DNA of 64,000 nt from an uncultured Bacteroidales bacterium (GTDB lineage: Bacteria; Bacteroidota; Bacteroidia; Bacteroidales; Bacteroidaceae), in NCBI GenBank assembly GCA_902778625.1, contig CACYYM010000010.1, forward strand, positions 153,607 to 217,606, given 5' to 3'. The position numbers and the translations under genes are program-made. A model generated the notes under the pieces. The model was given only the letters and a program-made list of their open reading frames with translations, ran no database searches and was not told the DNA's origin. Below, in pieces: positions 17,601-27,149 of the stretch; the stretch's first letter is position 1; each line of letters starts with the position of its first letter.

Positions 17601-18865
17601 CAAAGGCCTGCTGTTTGTACGGCTCCCTTATTGGTGCAACCGAAGATATTAACAGTTGATGCTGCAGCACTATTGATCTGAGCAACGATACCGGCTGCAT
17701 AGGCTACGGATGTCGTTATGGCACCTTCGTTCGTGCAATTCTTGATGGTTATGGTTACGTTCCTGTCGTTGATTGCTGTGATTTGACCTACGATGCCAGC
17801 CACGTGATTTGCAGTAGTTGTAACGTTAGCCTTGTTGACGCAGTTCTCAATCAGCAAGGTGTTGTTCTGAGTTCTTTCATGTATTCTGCCTACGATACCA
17901 GCCACATACGCGGAAGAGCCCTTGACTTCGCAGCTGGAGTCGATGGTAAGGTTCTTGATGACTACGTTAGCAATTGCGTCGTTGCCGACACGAACACAGC
18001 CGAAGAAGCCGATGCCATCATCACCGGGCCTGGGACGCTCGGGCTGGTCAAGCTTCATGTTCTTTATGGTATGGCCATCGCCGTCGAACACGCCAAGGAA
18101 CTTCTTGTCGAATGTACCGATAGGCTTGTGAGCATTTACAGGCAGACCTGCATAGTCGATGTCGGCCGTCAGCTTGTAGCTGCAGATGGCATAGGGAGTG
18201 CCTTCTTCGTTGGCAGCTCCTGCACCGACCTTAGCGGACATCCATTCCACGTTGCCCACGTTGCCGAGCATATAGACGCCGTCAACCATTTCTGCAGGCT
18301 GATACTTTTCGTCGCCGTCACAGGTGCAGATACCGTTGTTGGTGTAGTCGTGCACGTGTGCAGGGTCGGGGTCTTCTACCTCAGTCAAGGTCCAGGCTGA
18401 ACGCGGGTTGCCTTCTGCTACAGAAGCAAAGCTCTGAACGGTGTTGTTGTCTTTCCAGTTCAAGCCCAACGTGCCGTCACTGAAGTCATACGGAGAGTTG
18501 GCCGTGCACGACATACGGTATTTGCCGCTGTACGAACCACTGGCATCTGCCTTTACACAATACTCCACACCTGCATCGCCAGTAGCCACCTCTTGTCCAG
18601 AGGTAGTATAGCCCTGAATATACTTTCCTGTTTTGGCATTCTGGATGTAGTAACAGTCAGCATTTGCTGTGGCCACGAACTTCCAATAGGAGTTTTCGTT
18701 CTCACCACCGAGGTCAACACCTCCAGTGCCATTGTCCTGCATGAACATGTTGGCATCGTTGTTGTTGACAATGGTGTAGGTCTTTGTCGCGTCAAACTGA
18801 GCAAAGAGGTCTGAGCCTAACGCACTGGCGATGAGCATCGCCGCGAAAAGAAATAGTTTCTTCAT
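14657..18865 (-). CDS. Large secreted surface protein with beta-helix repeats
   Basis: A 1402-residue exported protein with a signal peptide (KKLFLFAAMLIASALGSDLFAQ). After an N-terminal domain (FDATKTYTIVNNND) come many repeats of the form 'I-ENC-N-A-V-T-AGIVG', resembling right-handed beta-helix or GLUG-type adhesin repeats. Three copies of a module starting 'DGWYELKNAGNVEWF' or similar, with 'TADIDYAGL-PIG--KKF-GVFDGDGH', recur near residues 200, 640 and 980. The end reads IFNLAGQRINKMQKGINIVNGKKIAVK, a Bacteroidales surface-protein tail. Just before it, VNGQSSMVNG is encoded by two copies of ATTGACCATTGA on the opposite strand (14747-14772), which look like an intergenic repeat that entered the gene. 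Start at ATG 18865, before the signal peptide. Probably adhesive; ligand unknown. Confidence 0.8.
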   Translation of the reverse strand: MKKLFLFAAMLIASALGSDLFAQFDATKTYTIVNNNDANMFMQDNGTGGVDLGGENENSYWKFVATANADCYYIQNAKTGKYIQGYTTSGQEVATGDAGVEYCVKADASGSYSGKYRMSCTANSPYDFSDGTLGLNWKDNNTVQSFASVAEGNPRSAWTLTEVEDPDPAHVHDYTNNGICTCDGDEKYQPAEMVDGVYMLGNVGNVEWMSAKVGAGAANEEGTPYAICSYKLTADIDYAGLPVNAHKPIGTFDKKFLGVFDGDGHTIKNMKLDQPERPRPGDDGIGFFGCVRVGNDAIANVVIKNLTIDSSCEVKGSSAYVAGIVGRIHERTQNNTLLIENCVNKANVTTTANHVAGIVGQITAINDRNVTITIKNCTNEGAITTSVAYAAGIVAQINSAAASTVNIFGCTNKGAVQTAGLCAAGIVSQANNCAVALNIESCMNFADVTSTGNKNCGGIHGANTSSKATIRMINCGNTGNVSATTESAALTGWIGSNSGNIITNCWNIGSVTGISNSDNTYRGTVTVTNVYDKNGGQGAVITDEMLTSGELCYRLNGDQSEIAWTQTLDGTQEYPLPVADGAQVYAHGQLYCDGTSAPGTLYNNEGPDGIVQIPHDISDEIGMCTFCHTQFQEPTLVDGWYELKNAGNVEWFGASVAAGNTTINGKLMNDIDFLNIENLHSPIGPNTGKKYNGIFDGQGFRIKNMIIERPSDSNIGFFGFLRGNGTTTIMNLIMDKSCTIHGYNRIGGITGSYQVEGGTITIENVINEATITAEHQDAGGIFGGHEGGSPTIIIKNVLNTGTITAKNEHPYAGALCCYLGVGGGSKIENFVNLGTVNGHEGGNIGRHNIGDVTNLIDLSDTDDKTQGNNSGLNTTDIAGGKLAYTVGWWQLLGTDAYPMPFAKEGAVVYQNGNYSCPNTVESLAYSNTENITGNFTSHTNNTKGFCTYCDEVIPDHISPDADNFLHLSSSDDLVWFSAMVNAGNTTINGKLTADVDMSSVTYTPIGNGANRYQGTFDGSGHKVNLNIDANAYGQGFISIATGGVTVKNLVVTGSVKNADSKTAGIIAEAIGGGVVTIQNCGNEATIQGNSGETAAIVANNWGYQCTLNIENVYNIGDVSGSGDVSTICACQGNSSSVFKNVYNSGSVTGATQGNFVRTSNGTYTNCYSTTLSDSDNASIISTDASKVTSGELCAKLGFGFRQNLSSDAYPNLASDHGFVAQIGAAGYSTMYNVYSDVEIPSGIEAYAGVVNGTSLSLVAIENKIAASEPVVLKLAEGTDAGLFNFMPTTGASKAASNSLSGSNGSVTGGEGIYALAQKGDPAVVGFYPVAASVTIPEGKAYLEYTGSNPIKVFTFEDDATAIEIVNGQSSMVNGPIFNLAGQRINKMQKGINIVNGKKIAVK
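14747..14772. repeat. Two copies of ATTGACCATTGA inside the surface-protein gene
   Basis: The 12-mer occurs at 14747-14758 and 14761-14772. In the gene frame it encodes NGQSSMVNG in a linker before the C-terminal tail. A related AATGGTCAATT is found at 14331-14341, outside the gene. Such words usually occur between genes in this group of bacteria. Confidence 0.7.
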
Positions 18866-18931
18866 AAAATAAATATTTGGGTTTAAAAATCTTTTTACCA
18901 AGTTTTCTGTGCTTATGCAAGCAATTTAGTA

Positions 18932-18939
18932 CAAAGTTA
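18932..18939 (-). promoter_or_regulatory. -7 box of the large surface-protein gene
   Basis: Read leftward this is TAACTTTG, 66 bp upstream of the ATG. The remainder of 18866-19241 contains the 22-bp array and no gene that I can support. Confidence 0.65.
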
Positions 18940-19134
18940 AACACTTCCTTACAAATAATGATTCGCGACGTGTTAATAATTGTTAACCGTGCTAAAATCC
19001 ATACAGAAGTGTGCAAAAATAGTAATAATCGCGAGCTTAATGATACTCTTTTTGTTCAGGAAAATGTAAAAGTCACAAAAAAAAATATCACTTGCGGCAG
19101 AGATGTACACTTTGCTTCGTCAGGGGGCATGAAA

Positions 19135-19218
19135 AACGCCGCGTGCGGCGATGGGCATTTCCGCGTGCGGCGTTGGCAAACTCCGCAGGCGGCGTTTGGA
19201 GGCGTCGCCTGCGGAGTT
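19135..19218. repeat. 22-bp-period array, four cores
   Basis: Cores GCGTGC (19141), GCGTGC (19163), GCAGGC (19185) and GCCTGC (19207) are exactly 22 bp apart, each followed by GGCG or GGAG. The array lies just past the recQ stop codon, between recQ and the promoter of the surface protein. Confidence 0.85.
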
Positions 19219-19241
19219 GTATGTTGCTGTGTGAGAGGGTG

Positions 19242-21419
19242 TTAGTTGCCGTTTTCGGAGAGGAACTTGATGCGGACGAGTTTGATTTCTTCCTCTGTGT
19301 ATTCGTCTTCGTCGTCGGCGAACTCGTCGAGGGCGTCGTCGATGTTGTTGTCCTCTGCCTCGCGGAAGTAGTCGTAGATGTCCTGCATGTGGTCGTCGTC
19401 CATGACCTCGCGGATGTAGTAGTCGAGGTTGAGCTTTGTTCCGCTCTCGACCATGCTGTATATTTCGTCGAGCAGCTCGTCGAGTGTCATGCCCTTGGTG
19501 CGGGCTATCTCTTCGAGATCGACTTGTCGGTCGATGGAGGTGATGATGCTGACCTTGTCGGCGCTCTTGTTGACGACGGTGCGTATGCGGAAGTCTTCGA
19601 AGCGGTCTATCTCGTTTTCTTCGCAGTAGCGTGCGATGAGTTGCACGAACTCTGCTCCGTAGCGGTTTGCCTTGCCTTCGCCGACGCCCTTGATGTTCTT
19701 GAGTTCCTCAACTGTTGTGGGATATGACGTTGCCATGTCCTCGAGCGACGGGTCTTGGAAGATGACGTATGGCGGCAGGTTCTTGCGTCGGGCGACATCG
19801 CGGCGCAGGTCTTTAAGCATGGCGAAGAGCGTCTCGTCGAGCACTGATGTGCCTTCGCCTGCAACGTCGTTGTATTCGTCGAACTCGCGGTCCTCGGTGA
19901 TGTAGAAGTCTTCGGGCTCTTTCATGTACTCGCGGCCTTGTTCGGTAATGCTCAGCAGGCCATAGTTCTCGATGCCCTTCTCGATGTAGCCGGATATCAT
20001 TGCCTGGCGGATGACGGCGTTCCAGAACGGCGCCTCGCGGTCGTCGCCGCAAGCGAAGCAGCTGAGCATTTCGTGGCGATGTGCGATGACGTCGTCCGTC
20101 TCGTTGCCGACCAGGATATCGATGATGTGCTGCGTCTTGAAGCCTTCCTTGACGGCATTGATGACTTTGAGCACCAGCAGGAGCTCGTCGCCAGCTTCCA
20201 CTCTTTCGCGCGGATGGAGGCAATTGTCGCACTTGCCGCAGTTCTCGGGCTCGTACTCCTCTCCGAAGTAATGCAAGAGGAACTTGCGTCGGCAGATGGA
20301 TGTCTCGGCGTATGCTGCCGTCTCTTGCAACAACTGCCGACCGATGTCCTGCTCTGCAACGGGTTTGCCTTGCATGAACTTCTCGAGCTTGCGCAGGTCG
20401 TGAGGCGAGAAGAAAGTGAGGCAGATGCCTTCTCCGCCGTCTCTGCCAGCTCGGCCTGTCTCCTGATAATAGCCTTCGAGGCTCTTGGGAATGTCGTAGT
20501 GGATGACGTAGCGGACGTCGGGTTTGTCGATGCCCATACCAAAAGCAATGGTAGCAACGATGACGTCGATGCGCTCCATGAGGAAGTCGTCCTGTGTCTC
20601 TGCCCTATCGACCGACTCCATTCCTGCATGATAAGCGCGTGCCTTGATGTTGTTGGCTCGCAACATTTCCGCGAGTTCCTCTACACGACGACGGCTCAAG
20701 CAATAGATGATGCCGCTCTTACCCTTATTTTGTAGCACGAAACGCGTGATGTCCTTGTCCACGTCCTTAGTTTTGGGGCGTATCTCGTAGTAGAGATTGG
20801 GGCGGTTGAATGAACTCTTGAACTCTGTAGCATCAGGTATGCCGAGGTTCTTCTTTATGTCCGTGCGGACTTTATCAGTCGCCGTTGCTGTGAGAGCAAT
20901 AATGGGCGCCTTGCCGATTTGCTCGACGAGCGGACGGATGTTGCGGTACTCAGGACGGAAATCGTGACCCCACTCCGAGATACAATGCGCCTCGTCGACG
21001 GCATAGAACGATATCTTGGTGTTGGAAAGGAATCGCATGTTCTCTTCCTTCGTCAGCGACTCGGGTGCGACGTAGAGTAGCTTCGTGCGGCCAGCGCTGA
21101 CGTCTTCCTTCACCATATCTATCTGCGCTCGGGTGAGGGAAGAATTAAGGTAGTGAGCGATGCCGTCGTTGTCCATAAACTGACGTATCGCATCAACTTG
21201 GTTCTTCATCAGAGCAATGAGGGGAGAAATCACGATAGCCGTGCCTTCGCTTATCAAAGCCGGCAACTGGTAACACAGCGACTTACCGCCGCCGGTTGGC
21301 ATCAGCACAAAGGTGTCTTTGCCATCGAGGAGGTTGCGGATAATCGCTTCCTGGTCGCCCTTGAAGGTATCGAAGCCAAAGAAATGCTTCAGCTGTTCTG
21401 TCAAATTAATCTCGTGCAT
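19242..21419 (-). CDS. recQ: ATP-dependent DNA helicase RecQ
   Basis: 3'-5' DNA helicase for recombination and fork repair. Walker A is TGGGKSLCYQ (Lys46), the DEAH box is at 142-145, and the arginine-rich QTGRAGRDG motif of the second helicase lobe is present. A zinc-binding region (CRRKFLLHYFG..CGKCDNC) follows and an HRDC domain occupies about 535-610 (LRRDVARRKNLPPYVIF). The C-terminus adds an acidic tail (DEFADDEDEYTEEE). At 725 residues it is about 100 longer than E. coli RecQ because of this extension, as in other Bacteroidetes. It has its own promoter box at 21496. Confidence 0.96.
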   Translation of the reverse strand: MHEINLTEQLKHFFGFDTFKGDQEAIIRNLLDGKDTFVLMPTGGGKSLCYQLPALISEGTAIVISPLIALMKNQVDAIRQFMDNDGIAHYLNSSLTRAQIDMVKEDVSAGRTKLLYVAPESLTKEENMRFLSNTKISFYAVDEAHCISEWGHDFRPEYRNIRPLVEQIGKAPIIALTATATDKVRTDIKKNLGIPDATEFKSSFNRPNLYYEIRPKTKDVDKDITRFVLQNKGKSGIIYCLSRRRVEELAEMLRANNIKARAYHAGMESVDRAETQDDFLMERIDVIVATIAFGMGIDKPDVRYVIHYDIPKSLEGYYQETGRAGRDGGEGICLTFFSPHDLRKLEKFMQGKPVAEQDIGRQLLQETAAYAETSICRRKFLLHYFGEEYEPENCGKCDNCLHPRERVEAGDELLLVLKVINAVKEGFKTQHIIDILVGNETDDVIAHRHEMLSCFACGDDREAPFWNAVIRQAMISGYIEKGIENYGLLSITEQGREYMKEPEDFYITEDREFDEYNDVAGEGTSVLDETLFAMLKDLRRDVARRKNLPPYVIFQDPSLEDMATSYPTTVEELKNIKGVGEGKANRYGAEFVQLIARYCEENEIDRFEDFRIRTVVNKSADKVSIITSIDRQVDLEEIARTKGMTLDELLDEIYSMVESGTKLNLDYYIREVMDDDHMQDIYDYFREAEDNNIDDALDEFADDEDEYTEEEIKLVRIKFLSENGN

Positions 21420-21495
21420 TCAGGTGGTATTTGAAATAAAGCCGCGCTGCTCAACGAGGTCAAGTGTTAAAGCTCGACGAAGTCAAGTAGTGTTA

Positions 21496-21503
21496 CAAAG
21501 ATA
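21496..21503 (-). promoter_or_regulatory. -7 box of recQ
   Basis: Read leftward this is TATCTTTG, 76 bp before the recQ ATG. Confidence 0.6.
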
Positions 21504-21572
21504 CATCTTTTTGCGCAAACTGCCAAAGAAAATTCAGTTAAAAATAAAAAAAAGAGGGATTTCATTCCCTCC

Positions 21573-22808
21573 TTATTTCAACTTTTCACTCTTCTTTATC
21601 TGCTGCTCTGCATATTCACGAGTAATCGTAAGCATCTTTTCGCCATTCGAAGGAGCGCTGAACTGCGCCTCTATCATAATGGTCTCCATGATGCTGCGCA
21701 AGCCACGGGCTCCAAGCTTGTACTCGATGGCTTTGTCCACGATGAAGTCCAAGGCATCTTCCTCGAAGGAAAGCGTGATGCCATCCATCTGGAAAAGCTT
21801 TATCTGCTGTTTGACGAGCGAGTTCTTGGGCTCAGTCAGGATCTTTCGCAAGGCATCGCGGTCGAGGGGATTGAGGTATGTGAGAACCGGCAAACGACCG
21901 ATGATTTCAGGGATAAGGCCAAAACTCTTGAGGTCTTGCGGAACGATGTACTTCATCAAGTCCTTCGTGTCAATCTTTTGCTGGTTCTGCACGCTGTCGT
22001 AACCTACCACATGTGTGTTCAAGCGCTGTGCTATCTTGCGCTCTATGCCGTCGAAAGCACCGCCACAGATGAAGAGGATGTTGCGTGTGTCGACATGAAT
22101 GTAGTCCTGATCCGGGTGCTTTCGTCCGCCTTTTGGTGGCACGTTTACTATCGAACCCTCAAGAAGTTTAAGCAGTCCTTGCTGCACTCCTTCGCCACTC
22201 ACGTCACGAGTAATGCTCGGATTGTCTTGCTTGCGAGCTATCTTGTCTATCTCGTCGATGAAGACAATGCCGCGTTCGGTAGCCGTCACGTCGTAATCTG
22301 CCACTTGCAGAAGTCGGGTCAGGATGCTCTCGACGTCTTCTCCTACATAACCTGCTTCGGTGAAGATGGTGGCATCCACAATGGTGAAAGGCACCTTGAG
22401 CAGCTTTGCAATAGTGCGAGCCAACAGAGTCTTGCCCGTACCTGTTGCGCCGACCATGATGATGTTGCTTTTCTCTATCTCCACGCCATCATCTGTCTTC
22501 TGTGACAAACGTTTGTAGTGGTTATAGACGGCAACAGAAAGGTAACGCTTCGCGCTGTCCTGCCCGATTACATACTGGTCGAGAAAGGCCTTGATGTCAC
22601 GAGGCTTGGGAATATCGTCCATGTCAAGGCCTGCTGTACTACCGGTCTTGACATTTACCTTACTGCCCAAATTTTCCCGAACTATATGCTCTGCCTGACG
22701 GACACATTCGTCGCAGATGAAGCCGTTCAAGCCTGTAAGCATTAGAGCTACCTCGTCTTCACTGCGTCCACAGAAGGAGCAACGGTTTTTGCGCTTGCCT
22801 GTCATCAA
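21573..22808 (-). CDS. clpX: ClpXP protease ATP-binding subunit ClpX
   Basis: AAA+ unfoldase that feeds tagged proteins to ClpP. The zinc-binding domain has Cys10, Cys13, Cys32 and Cys35; Walker A is GATGTGKT, Walker B is IVFIDEID, and the ClpP-docking loop region and sensor 2 (LGARGLRSI) are present. At 411 residues it is complete. It lies 42 bp downstream of clpP in the classical tig-clpP-clpX order. Confidence 0.98.
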   Translation of the reverse strand: MMTGKRKNRCSFCGRSEDEVALMLTGLNGFICDECVRQAEHIVRENLGSKVNVKTGSTAGLDMDDIPKPRDIKAFLDQYVIGQDSAKRYLSVAVYNHYKRLSQKTDDGVEIEKSNIIMVGATGTGKTLLARTIAKLLKVPFTIVDATIFTEAGYVGEDVESILTRLLQVADYDVTATERGIVFIDEIDKIARKQDNPSITRDVSGEGVQQGLLKLLEGSIVNVPPKGGRKHPDQDYIHVDTRNILFICGGAFDGIERKIAQRLNTHVVGYDSVQNQQKIDTKDLMKYIVPQDLKSFGLIPEIIGRLPVLTYLNPLDRDALRKILTEPKNSLVKQQIKLFQMDGITLSFEEDALDFIVDKAIEYKLGARGLRSIMETIMIEAQFSAPSNGEKMLTITREYAEQQIKKSEKLK

Positions 22809-22850
22809 TAGAGGTTATTGGTTAAAGCTCAGAGGTTATTGAATGAAACC

Positions 22851-23522
22851 TTAATCCTCTTTGCGTGTCATCACACGGTCAATCATCCCGTACTCGAGGG
22901 CTTCCTGTGCAGTCATCCAGTAGTCTCGGTCGCTATCTGCCCAGACTTTGTCGAAGTCGGTATGCGAATGCTCTGCTATGATGCTGTAGAGCTCTTTCTT
23001 GAGCTTCAGTATCTCTCGAGCAGTAATCTCGATGTCGCTTGCCTGACCTTGAGCACCACCCATCGGTTGGTGAATCATGACCCGGCTGTGCTTCAGGGCG
23101 CTACGTTTCCCTTCCTTGCCGGCCACGAGCAATACTGCGGCCATGCTGGCAGCCATGCCTGTGCAGATGGTAGCCACGTCGCTCGAGATGAACTGCATTG
23201 TATCGTAGATGCCTAAGCCTGCATGTACGCTGCCACCAGGGCTGTTGACGTAAATGCTGATGTCTTTGCCCGGGTCGGCACTGTCGAGGAAGAGCAACTG
23301 AGCCTGCAAGGTGTTGGCAGTATAGTCGTCAATCTCTGTGCCAAGGAAGATGATGCGGTCCATCATCAGACGGCTGAAGACGTCCATCTGCGTTACGTTC
23401 AGCTGACGCTCCTCAAGGATGTAGGGATTGAGGTACTGATTTTGCATGCTGACCACATCGTCGAGCACCATGCTGTTTATACCCATATGACGGGTTGCGA
23501 ACTTGCGAAACTCTTTATCCAT
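22851..23522 (-). CDS. clpP: ClpP proteolytic subunit
   Basis: Serine peptidase of ClpXP. The catalytic serine lies in TGMAASMAAVLL and the histidine in VMIHQPMGG; the Asp is in the SDRDYW region. ATG 23522 (MDKEFRKFATRHMG) is preferred; an ATG three codons upstream (23531) is possible. It follows tig by about 40 bp on the same strand. Confidence 0.97.
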   Translation of the reverse strand: MDKEFRKFATRHMGINSMVLDDVVSMQNQYLNPYILEERQLNVTQMDVFSRLMMDRIIFLGTEIDDYTANTLQAQLLFLDSADPGKDISIYVNSPGGSVHAGLGIYDTMQFISSDVATICTGMAASMAAVLLVAGKEGKRSALKHSRVMIHQPMGGAQGQASDIEITAREILKLKKELYSIIAEHSHTDFDKVWADSDRDYWMTAQEALEYGMIDRVMTRKED

Positions 23523-23564
23523 AGCTATCACATTATATATAATAACACGCGTACGCGAGAGATT

Positions 23565-24926
23565 TTACTTCTTCTCCGAGAGCTTGCGGAACTCGTCCAT
23601 CGAGACTTCCTTTGTCTTCAGCGTAACGGCTTCCTTAACTTTCGCTGCCATGAGGTTCTCGACGGTACGTTCTACGAGACCTTGTGCCTGCTGCTCGTTC
23701 TTGAGCATCTCGGCTGCGTAGTTCGTGACGGTCTCTTCGGGAAGATTCATCATACCGTACTGAGCGAACTGAAGACGGGTGTAGTGTTTCGCTGTCTCGA
23801 GCACATCTTCATGCTGCACCTTCACCTCAAGCTGGTCGCAAATCTGTTCCTTAGCAAGGTGCCAGAGCAGTTCGGGCAGGCTCTTCTCGAAGTTCTCCTC
23901 GACATATTCCTCGCCCTTATCCTGATTGCGAAGCTTCATAAAACGCTTCAGGAGTGCTTCGGGGAACTCAACTTTACCGATGCGACCCAAGATGTAGTCG
24001 CGAAGGTCTTGTGTGAACTGATATTCTGCCTCGCCAGCGAAGTTCTTCTTGATGTCGTTGGCAATAAACTCACGAAACTCCTTCTCGCTCTTCACTACAC
24101 CTTCTCCGAGCACTTTGTCGAAGAGGTCCTGATCGAGCTTGGCAGGCTCGTAGCGCATAATCTCGCTTATCTGGAAATTGAAGTTCGACTTCATTTCCTC
24201 TGCTTCTTCCTTCGTGATGTGCAGCAGGCTGGCAAGTTCTGTAGCATTACCAGCATATGCCTTTGCCGGGTTGAAGGTGATGACATCGCCGAGCTTGGCA
24301 CCTTCGAACTTTTCTTTCTCCTTGTTGTCCTTCATGTACTCGGGGAGCATAACTGCGTCCTCGACGGTAATGCCGTCCTTGAGCGTATTGTTCTTGGTGT
24401 TGAGTTGCGTGAGCGTGCCCTTCACCATGTCACCCTTCTCGAAACTTTCCGTCTTTACATGCTGACCGCCACGTTGGCAATAGCTTTGCACCTGCTGATC
24501 AACAAGGGCATCGTCCACCTTGATTTCGTAGTACGTCAACTTGTCCTTCTTGGAGAGCTTGGCGTCGAACTCAGGAGCGAGTGCAATGTCGAAGGCGAAG
24601 GTGAAGTCGTCCTGTGTCTCGAAATCCATCTGAGGAGTCTTCTCTTCATTTGGAAGAGGCTCGGCAAGCATGTTAATCTTATTCTCACGAATGTACTTGT
24701 TGACTTCCTCACCAAGAATCTTGTTGATTTCCTCCGCCTTTACTTCTGTACCGAAACGCTTCTGAATGAGCGAAGCAGGTACTTTGCCAGGACGGAAACC
24801 AGGCAGACTTGCCTTATGGCTAAAGTCCTTAAGGGCCTTCTTTACTTTATCTTCATAGTCAGCTTTCTCGATGTTAAGGGTAAGCAAAGCGCTCACCTTG
24901 TCAACGTTTTCAAATGATATCTTCAT
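23565..24926 (-). CDS. tig: Trigger factor
   Basis: Ribosome-bound chaperone. The N-terminal ribosome-binding domain contains LPGFRPGKVPASLIQKRFG, a clear form of the GFRxGxxP signature (residues about 42-50). The middle region GDMVKGTLTQLN..LGDVITFNPAKAY corresponds to the FKBP-like domain but is divergent, as is usual in Bacteroidetes. A long helical C-terminal domain follows. Length 453 is normal. First gene of tig-clpP-clpX. Confidence 0.94.
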   Translation of the reverse strand: MKISFENVDKVSALLTLNIEKADYEDKVKKALKDFSHKASLPGFRPGKVPASLIQKRFGTEVKAEEINKILGEEVNKYIRENKINMLAEPLPNEEKTPQMDFETQDDFTFAFDIALAPEFDAKLSKKDKLTYYEIKVDDALVDQQVQSYCQRGGQHVKTESFEKGDMVKGTLTQLNTKNNTLKDGITVEDAVMLPEYMKDNKEKEKFEGAKLGDVITFNPAKAYAGNATELASLLHITKEEAEEMKSNFNFQISEIMRYEPAKLDQDLFDKVLGEGVVKSEKEFREFIANDIKKNFAGEAEYQFTQDLRDYILGRIGKVEFPEALLKRFMKLRNQDKGEEYVEENFEKSLPELLWHLAKEQICDQLEVKVQHEDVLETAKHYTRLQFAQYGMMNLPEETVTNYAAEMLKNEQQAQGLVERTVENLMAAKVKEAVTLKTKEVSMDEFRKLSEKK

Positions 24927-24971
24927 CAGTTATTTGGGTTTAGTTATTATCCTTTTCTTCTAAAGCGGGTG

Positions 24972-24979
24972 CAAAGGTA
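24972..24979 (-). promoter_or_regulatory. -7 box of the tig-clpP-clpX operon
   Basis: Read leftward this is TACCTTTG, 45 bp upstream of the tig ATG. Confidence 0.7.
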
Positions 24980-25055
24980 CAAAGAAAAGTTGAAAAATTG
25001 AAATATTAAAAGGTTAAAAAGAAAGAAGAATGAGGAATTGTTTCGAGTCCTTCGC

Positions 25056-25166
25056 AAAATCCACAGGTGGATTCGGGCAAATCCACAGGTGGATTTTGCA
25101 GAATGCACGTGTGGATTTGCCCGGATGCACGTGTGGATTTTCCCGGATGCACGTATGTGGCTTGTT
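25056..25166. repeat. 22-bp-period array, five cores
   Basis: Hexamers at 25063 + 22k are ACAGGT, ACAGGT, ACGTGT, ACGTGT and ACGTAT. The first two units are perfect palindromes (ATCCACAGGTGGAT) and the next two are ATGCACGTGTGGAT, so the unit changes midway while the phase holds. The array lies between tig and the 3' end of the phosphodiesterase gene. Confidence 0.85.
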
Positions 25167-25200
25167 TACAAAACGTCACCCTGCCCTGCAGGACACTCGG

Positions 25201-26268
25201 CTAAGGAGCGATGGGCAGGAGTTGCGCACCGCCTTCAGGCGTGAAATCAAGGTCGAGGATTCGGGCGATGGTTGCAGCCACTTGCTTTGTGAAGAAGGGA
25301 CCGTTGTTGAGTGTCTCGCCCTTTGGTTCAATGCCTTTGCCCAGGAGCATGAGCCAAGTTGCCTCGGAACCTTTGGTGCTGCTGCCATGACTTGCCCATT
25401 GGTCACCATCCCCACGCCCGTGGTCACAGGTGATGAGATAGGTGGTCTTGCCTTTATAGAACTTATCCGACTCGCATGCATTGTAGATATCACTAATGAA
25501 AGCATCGGTGGCGTTGGCTGCATCGAGGTAAAAATCGTACTTGCGAGCATGCGCCCACTCGTCGCAGTCACCAAAGGATATCCACATCACTTTGGGATGG
25601 TCTGCCTTCAATGTCTCAATGGCATAAGCATACGTGAAAGCATCAAAGTGCTCACTTCCCCAATAGTGAGGCATGCCTTCCATCATCCTGTCCACCATCT
25701 TTAGGACAGGCGTCTGCGTTTTTGCAATGTTCTTCTCGTAAGAGACACTGGCGGGAATGTGTGCTTCCTCGTTATGAATGGCATAACGTGTCGACTTCCA
25801 AGAGCCATACATTACAACGCTTCCTTTATAACGAAGGTCTTGATTGGCCACTTCGAGGACGTTAAGATGGGGATTGGGAATAGGGTCGTTGCCCTTGATG
25901 TCTTCATCCACGATGCCTGTCATCATCTCAGAATAGCCTGGGAAAGAGATGTTTGTCTTGTTGGCGACCTGCATCACGCTACCAAGATTGCGGTTGCCGA
26001 TGAGCATGCCTTGCTTGGCGACTGTGTTCCAGACGAAAGGCATCAAAGCCATACGGCGGTCAACAGGTGTGTGTCGCCAATAGAGGCGACGTGTCTGCTC
26101 GACGTTCCTCACCTCTTTCGTATTGGAAAGCAGGCTCTCTTCAGCACCCGAGAAGACCTCCTGCCAACGTAATCCGTCAATGGTGATGATGACAAGACGC
26201 GGGAAGTCATCACCCTTTGCAAATGCCATCAAAGGCATCAAGAATAGAATTAAAATAAGACGTTTCAT
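25201..26268 (-). CDS. Secreted alkaline phosphatase-superfamily hydrolase
   Basis: Exported metal-dependent phosphatase, phosphodiesterase or sulfatase-like enzyme. A signal peptide (KRLILILFLMPLMAFA) precedes VIITIDGLRWQEVFSGA, where Asp is the first metal ligand. NISFPGYSEMMTG supplies the probable Thr/Ser nucleophile region; GDCDEWAHARKYDFY and TCDHGRGDGDQW are the other metal-binding blocks. The substrate is unknown. Start: ATG 26268 directly before the signal peptide; ATG 26280 four codons earlier is possible. It ends the envelope gene cluster, 77 bp after lptB. Confidence 0.82.
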   Translation of the reverse strand: MKRLILILFLMPLMAFAKGDDFPRLVIITIDGLRWQEVFSGAEESLLSNTKEVRNVEQTRRLYWRHTPVDRRMALMPFVWNTVAKQGMLIGNRNLGSVMQVANKTNISFPGYSEMMTGIVDEDIKGNDPIPNPHLNVLEVANQDLRYKGSVVMYGSWKSTRYAIHNEEAHIPASVSYEKNIAKTQTPVLKMVDRMMEGMPHYWGSEHFDAFTYAYAIETLKADHPKVMWISFGDCDEWAHARKYDFYLDAANATDAFISDIYNACESDKFYKGKTTYLITCDHGRGDGDQWASHGSSTKGSEATWLMLLGKGIEPKGETLNNGPFFTKQVAATIARILDLDFTPEGGAQLLPIAP

Positions 26269-26345
26269 ATTATTTGCCATTTAATCATTTAGCATATACT
26301 ATTTATTCTCCACCTTACGGGTGAGCCGGAGGGAGACAACTCACG

Positions 26346-27134
26346 TCATGCCTTCCCGGTTGCCGTGCGTTGCTCCTCCATTTGCTGGAAGTCCTTGAAG
26401 CGAAGGACAAAGTTTCTGGTCAGGTATTTATCGAGAACAACGGGATTGACACTCAGCTCCTGAGGTGTTCCGTGGAAAAGTATCTGCCCTTCGAACAGCA
26501 GATAGGCGCGGTCGGTAATGCAGAGGGTCTCCTCCACGTTGTGGTCCGTGATAAGAACTCCGATGTTCCTCTGCTTCAGTTTCCACACGATATATTGTAT
26601 GTCCTCCACAGCAATCGGGTCAACGCCAGCAAAAGGTTCGTCGAGCATAATGAACTTCGGGTCGATTGCAAGGCAGCGGGCAATCTCCGTCCTGCGTCGT
26701 TCGCCACCACTTAACTGGTCGCCCAAGTTCTTTCGTACCTTTTCGAGATGGAACTCCGTGATAAGACTTTCGAGCTTTTCGCGCTGTTCTTCCTTCGTCT
26801 TATTCGTCATCTCGAGCACGCTGGCGATATTGTCTTCTACACTCATCTTGCGAAAAACGCTGGCTTCTTGCGCGAGGTAACCAATGCCCAGACGAGCTCT
26901 CTTATAAACAGGCAGGTCGGTAATCTCCTCGTCACCCAGGAAGATATGTCCGTCGTTTGGCAAAACGAGGCCTGTCGTCATGTAGAAAGAGGTGGTTTTG
27001 CCTGCACCGTTCGGCCCAAGCAAACCAACAATCTCGCCCTGACGAACGTTGAAAGTGACGTTGTTCACAACAGTTCGCTTGCCGTATATCTTTACAAGTC
27101 CTTCGCTTCGAAGCTGCAAACTCTCATTTTCCAT
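26346..27134 (-). CDS. lptB: LPS export ABC transporter ATP-binding protein LptB
   Basis: Powers transport of lipopolysaccharide from inner to outer membrane. Walker [10 protein letters not shown], signature LSGGERRR and Walker [13 protein letters not shown] are intact; [26 protein letters not shown] is the LptB-typical Q-loop region. The C-terminal extension ([13 protein letters not shown]) goes beyond E. coli LptB, which is usual in this phylum. It lies 15 bp downstream of mlaF on the same strand. Confidence 0.93.
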   Translation of the reverse strand: MENESLQLRSEGLVKIYGKRTVVNNVTFNVRQGEIVGLLGPNGAGKTTSFYMTTGLVLPNDGHIFLGDEEITDLPVYKRARLGIGYLAQEASVFRKMSVEDNIASVLEMTNKTKEEQREKLESLITEFHLEKVRKNLGDQLSGGERRRTEIARCLAIDPKFIMLDEPFAGVDPIAVEDIQYIVWKLKQRNIGVLITDHNVEETLCITDRAYLLFEGQILFHGTPQELSVNPVVLDKYLTRNFVLRFKDFQQMEEQRTATGKA

Positions 27135-27149
27135 TTCACCGTTTTCCGT

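Noticed and set aside
19092..19727. A plus-strand frame starting in the 22-bp array and running opposite recQ
   Set aside because: It is a mirror of the RecQ acidic tail and HRDC codons with a Val/Leu-rich, motif-free product.
23223..24917. A 564-codon open frame opposite trigger factor and clpP
   Set aside because: It spans two well-supported genes and the gap between them and has no recognisable motif.
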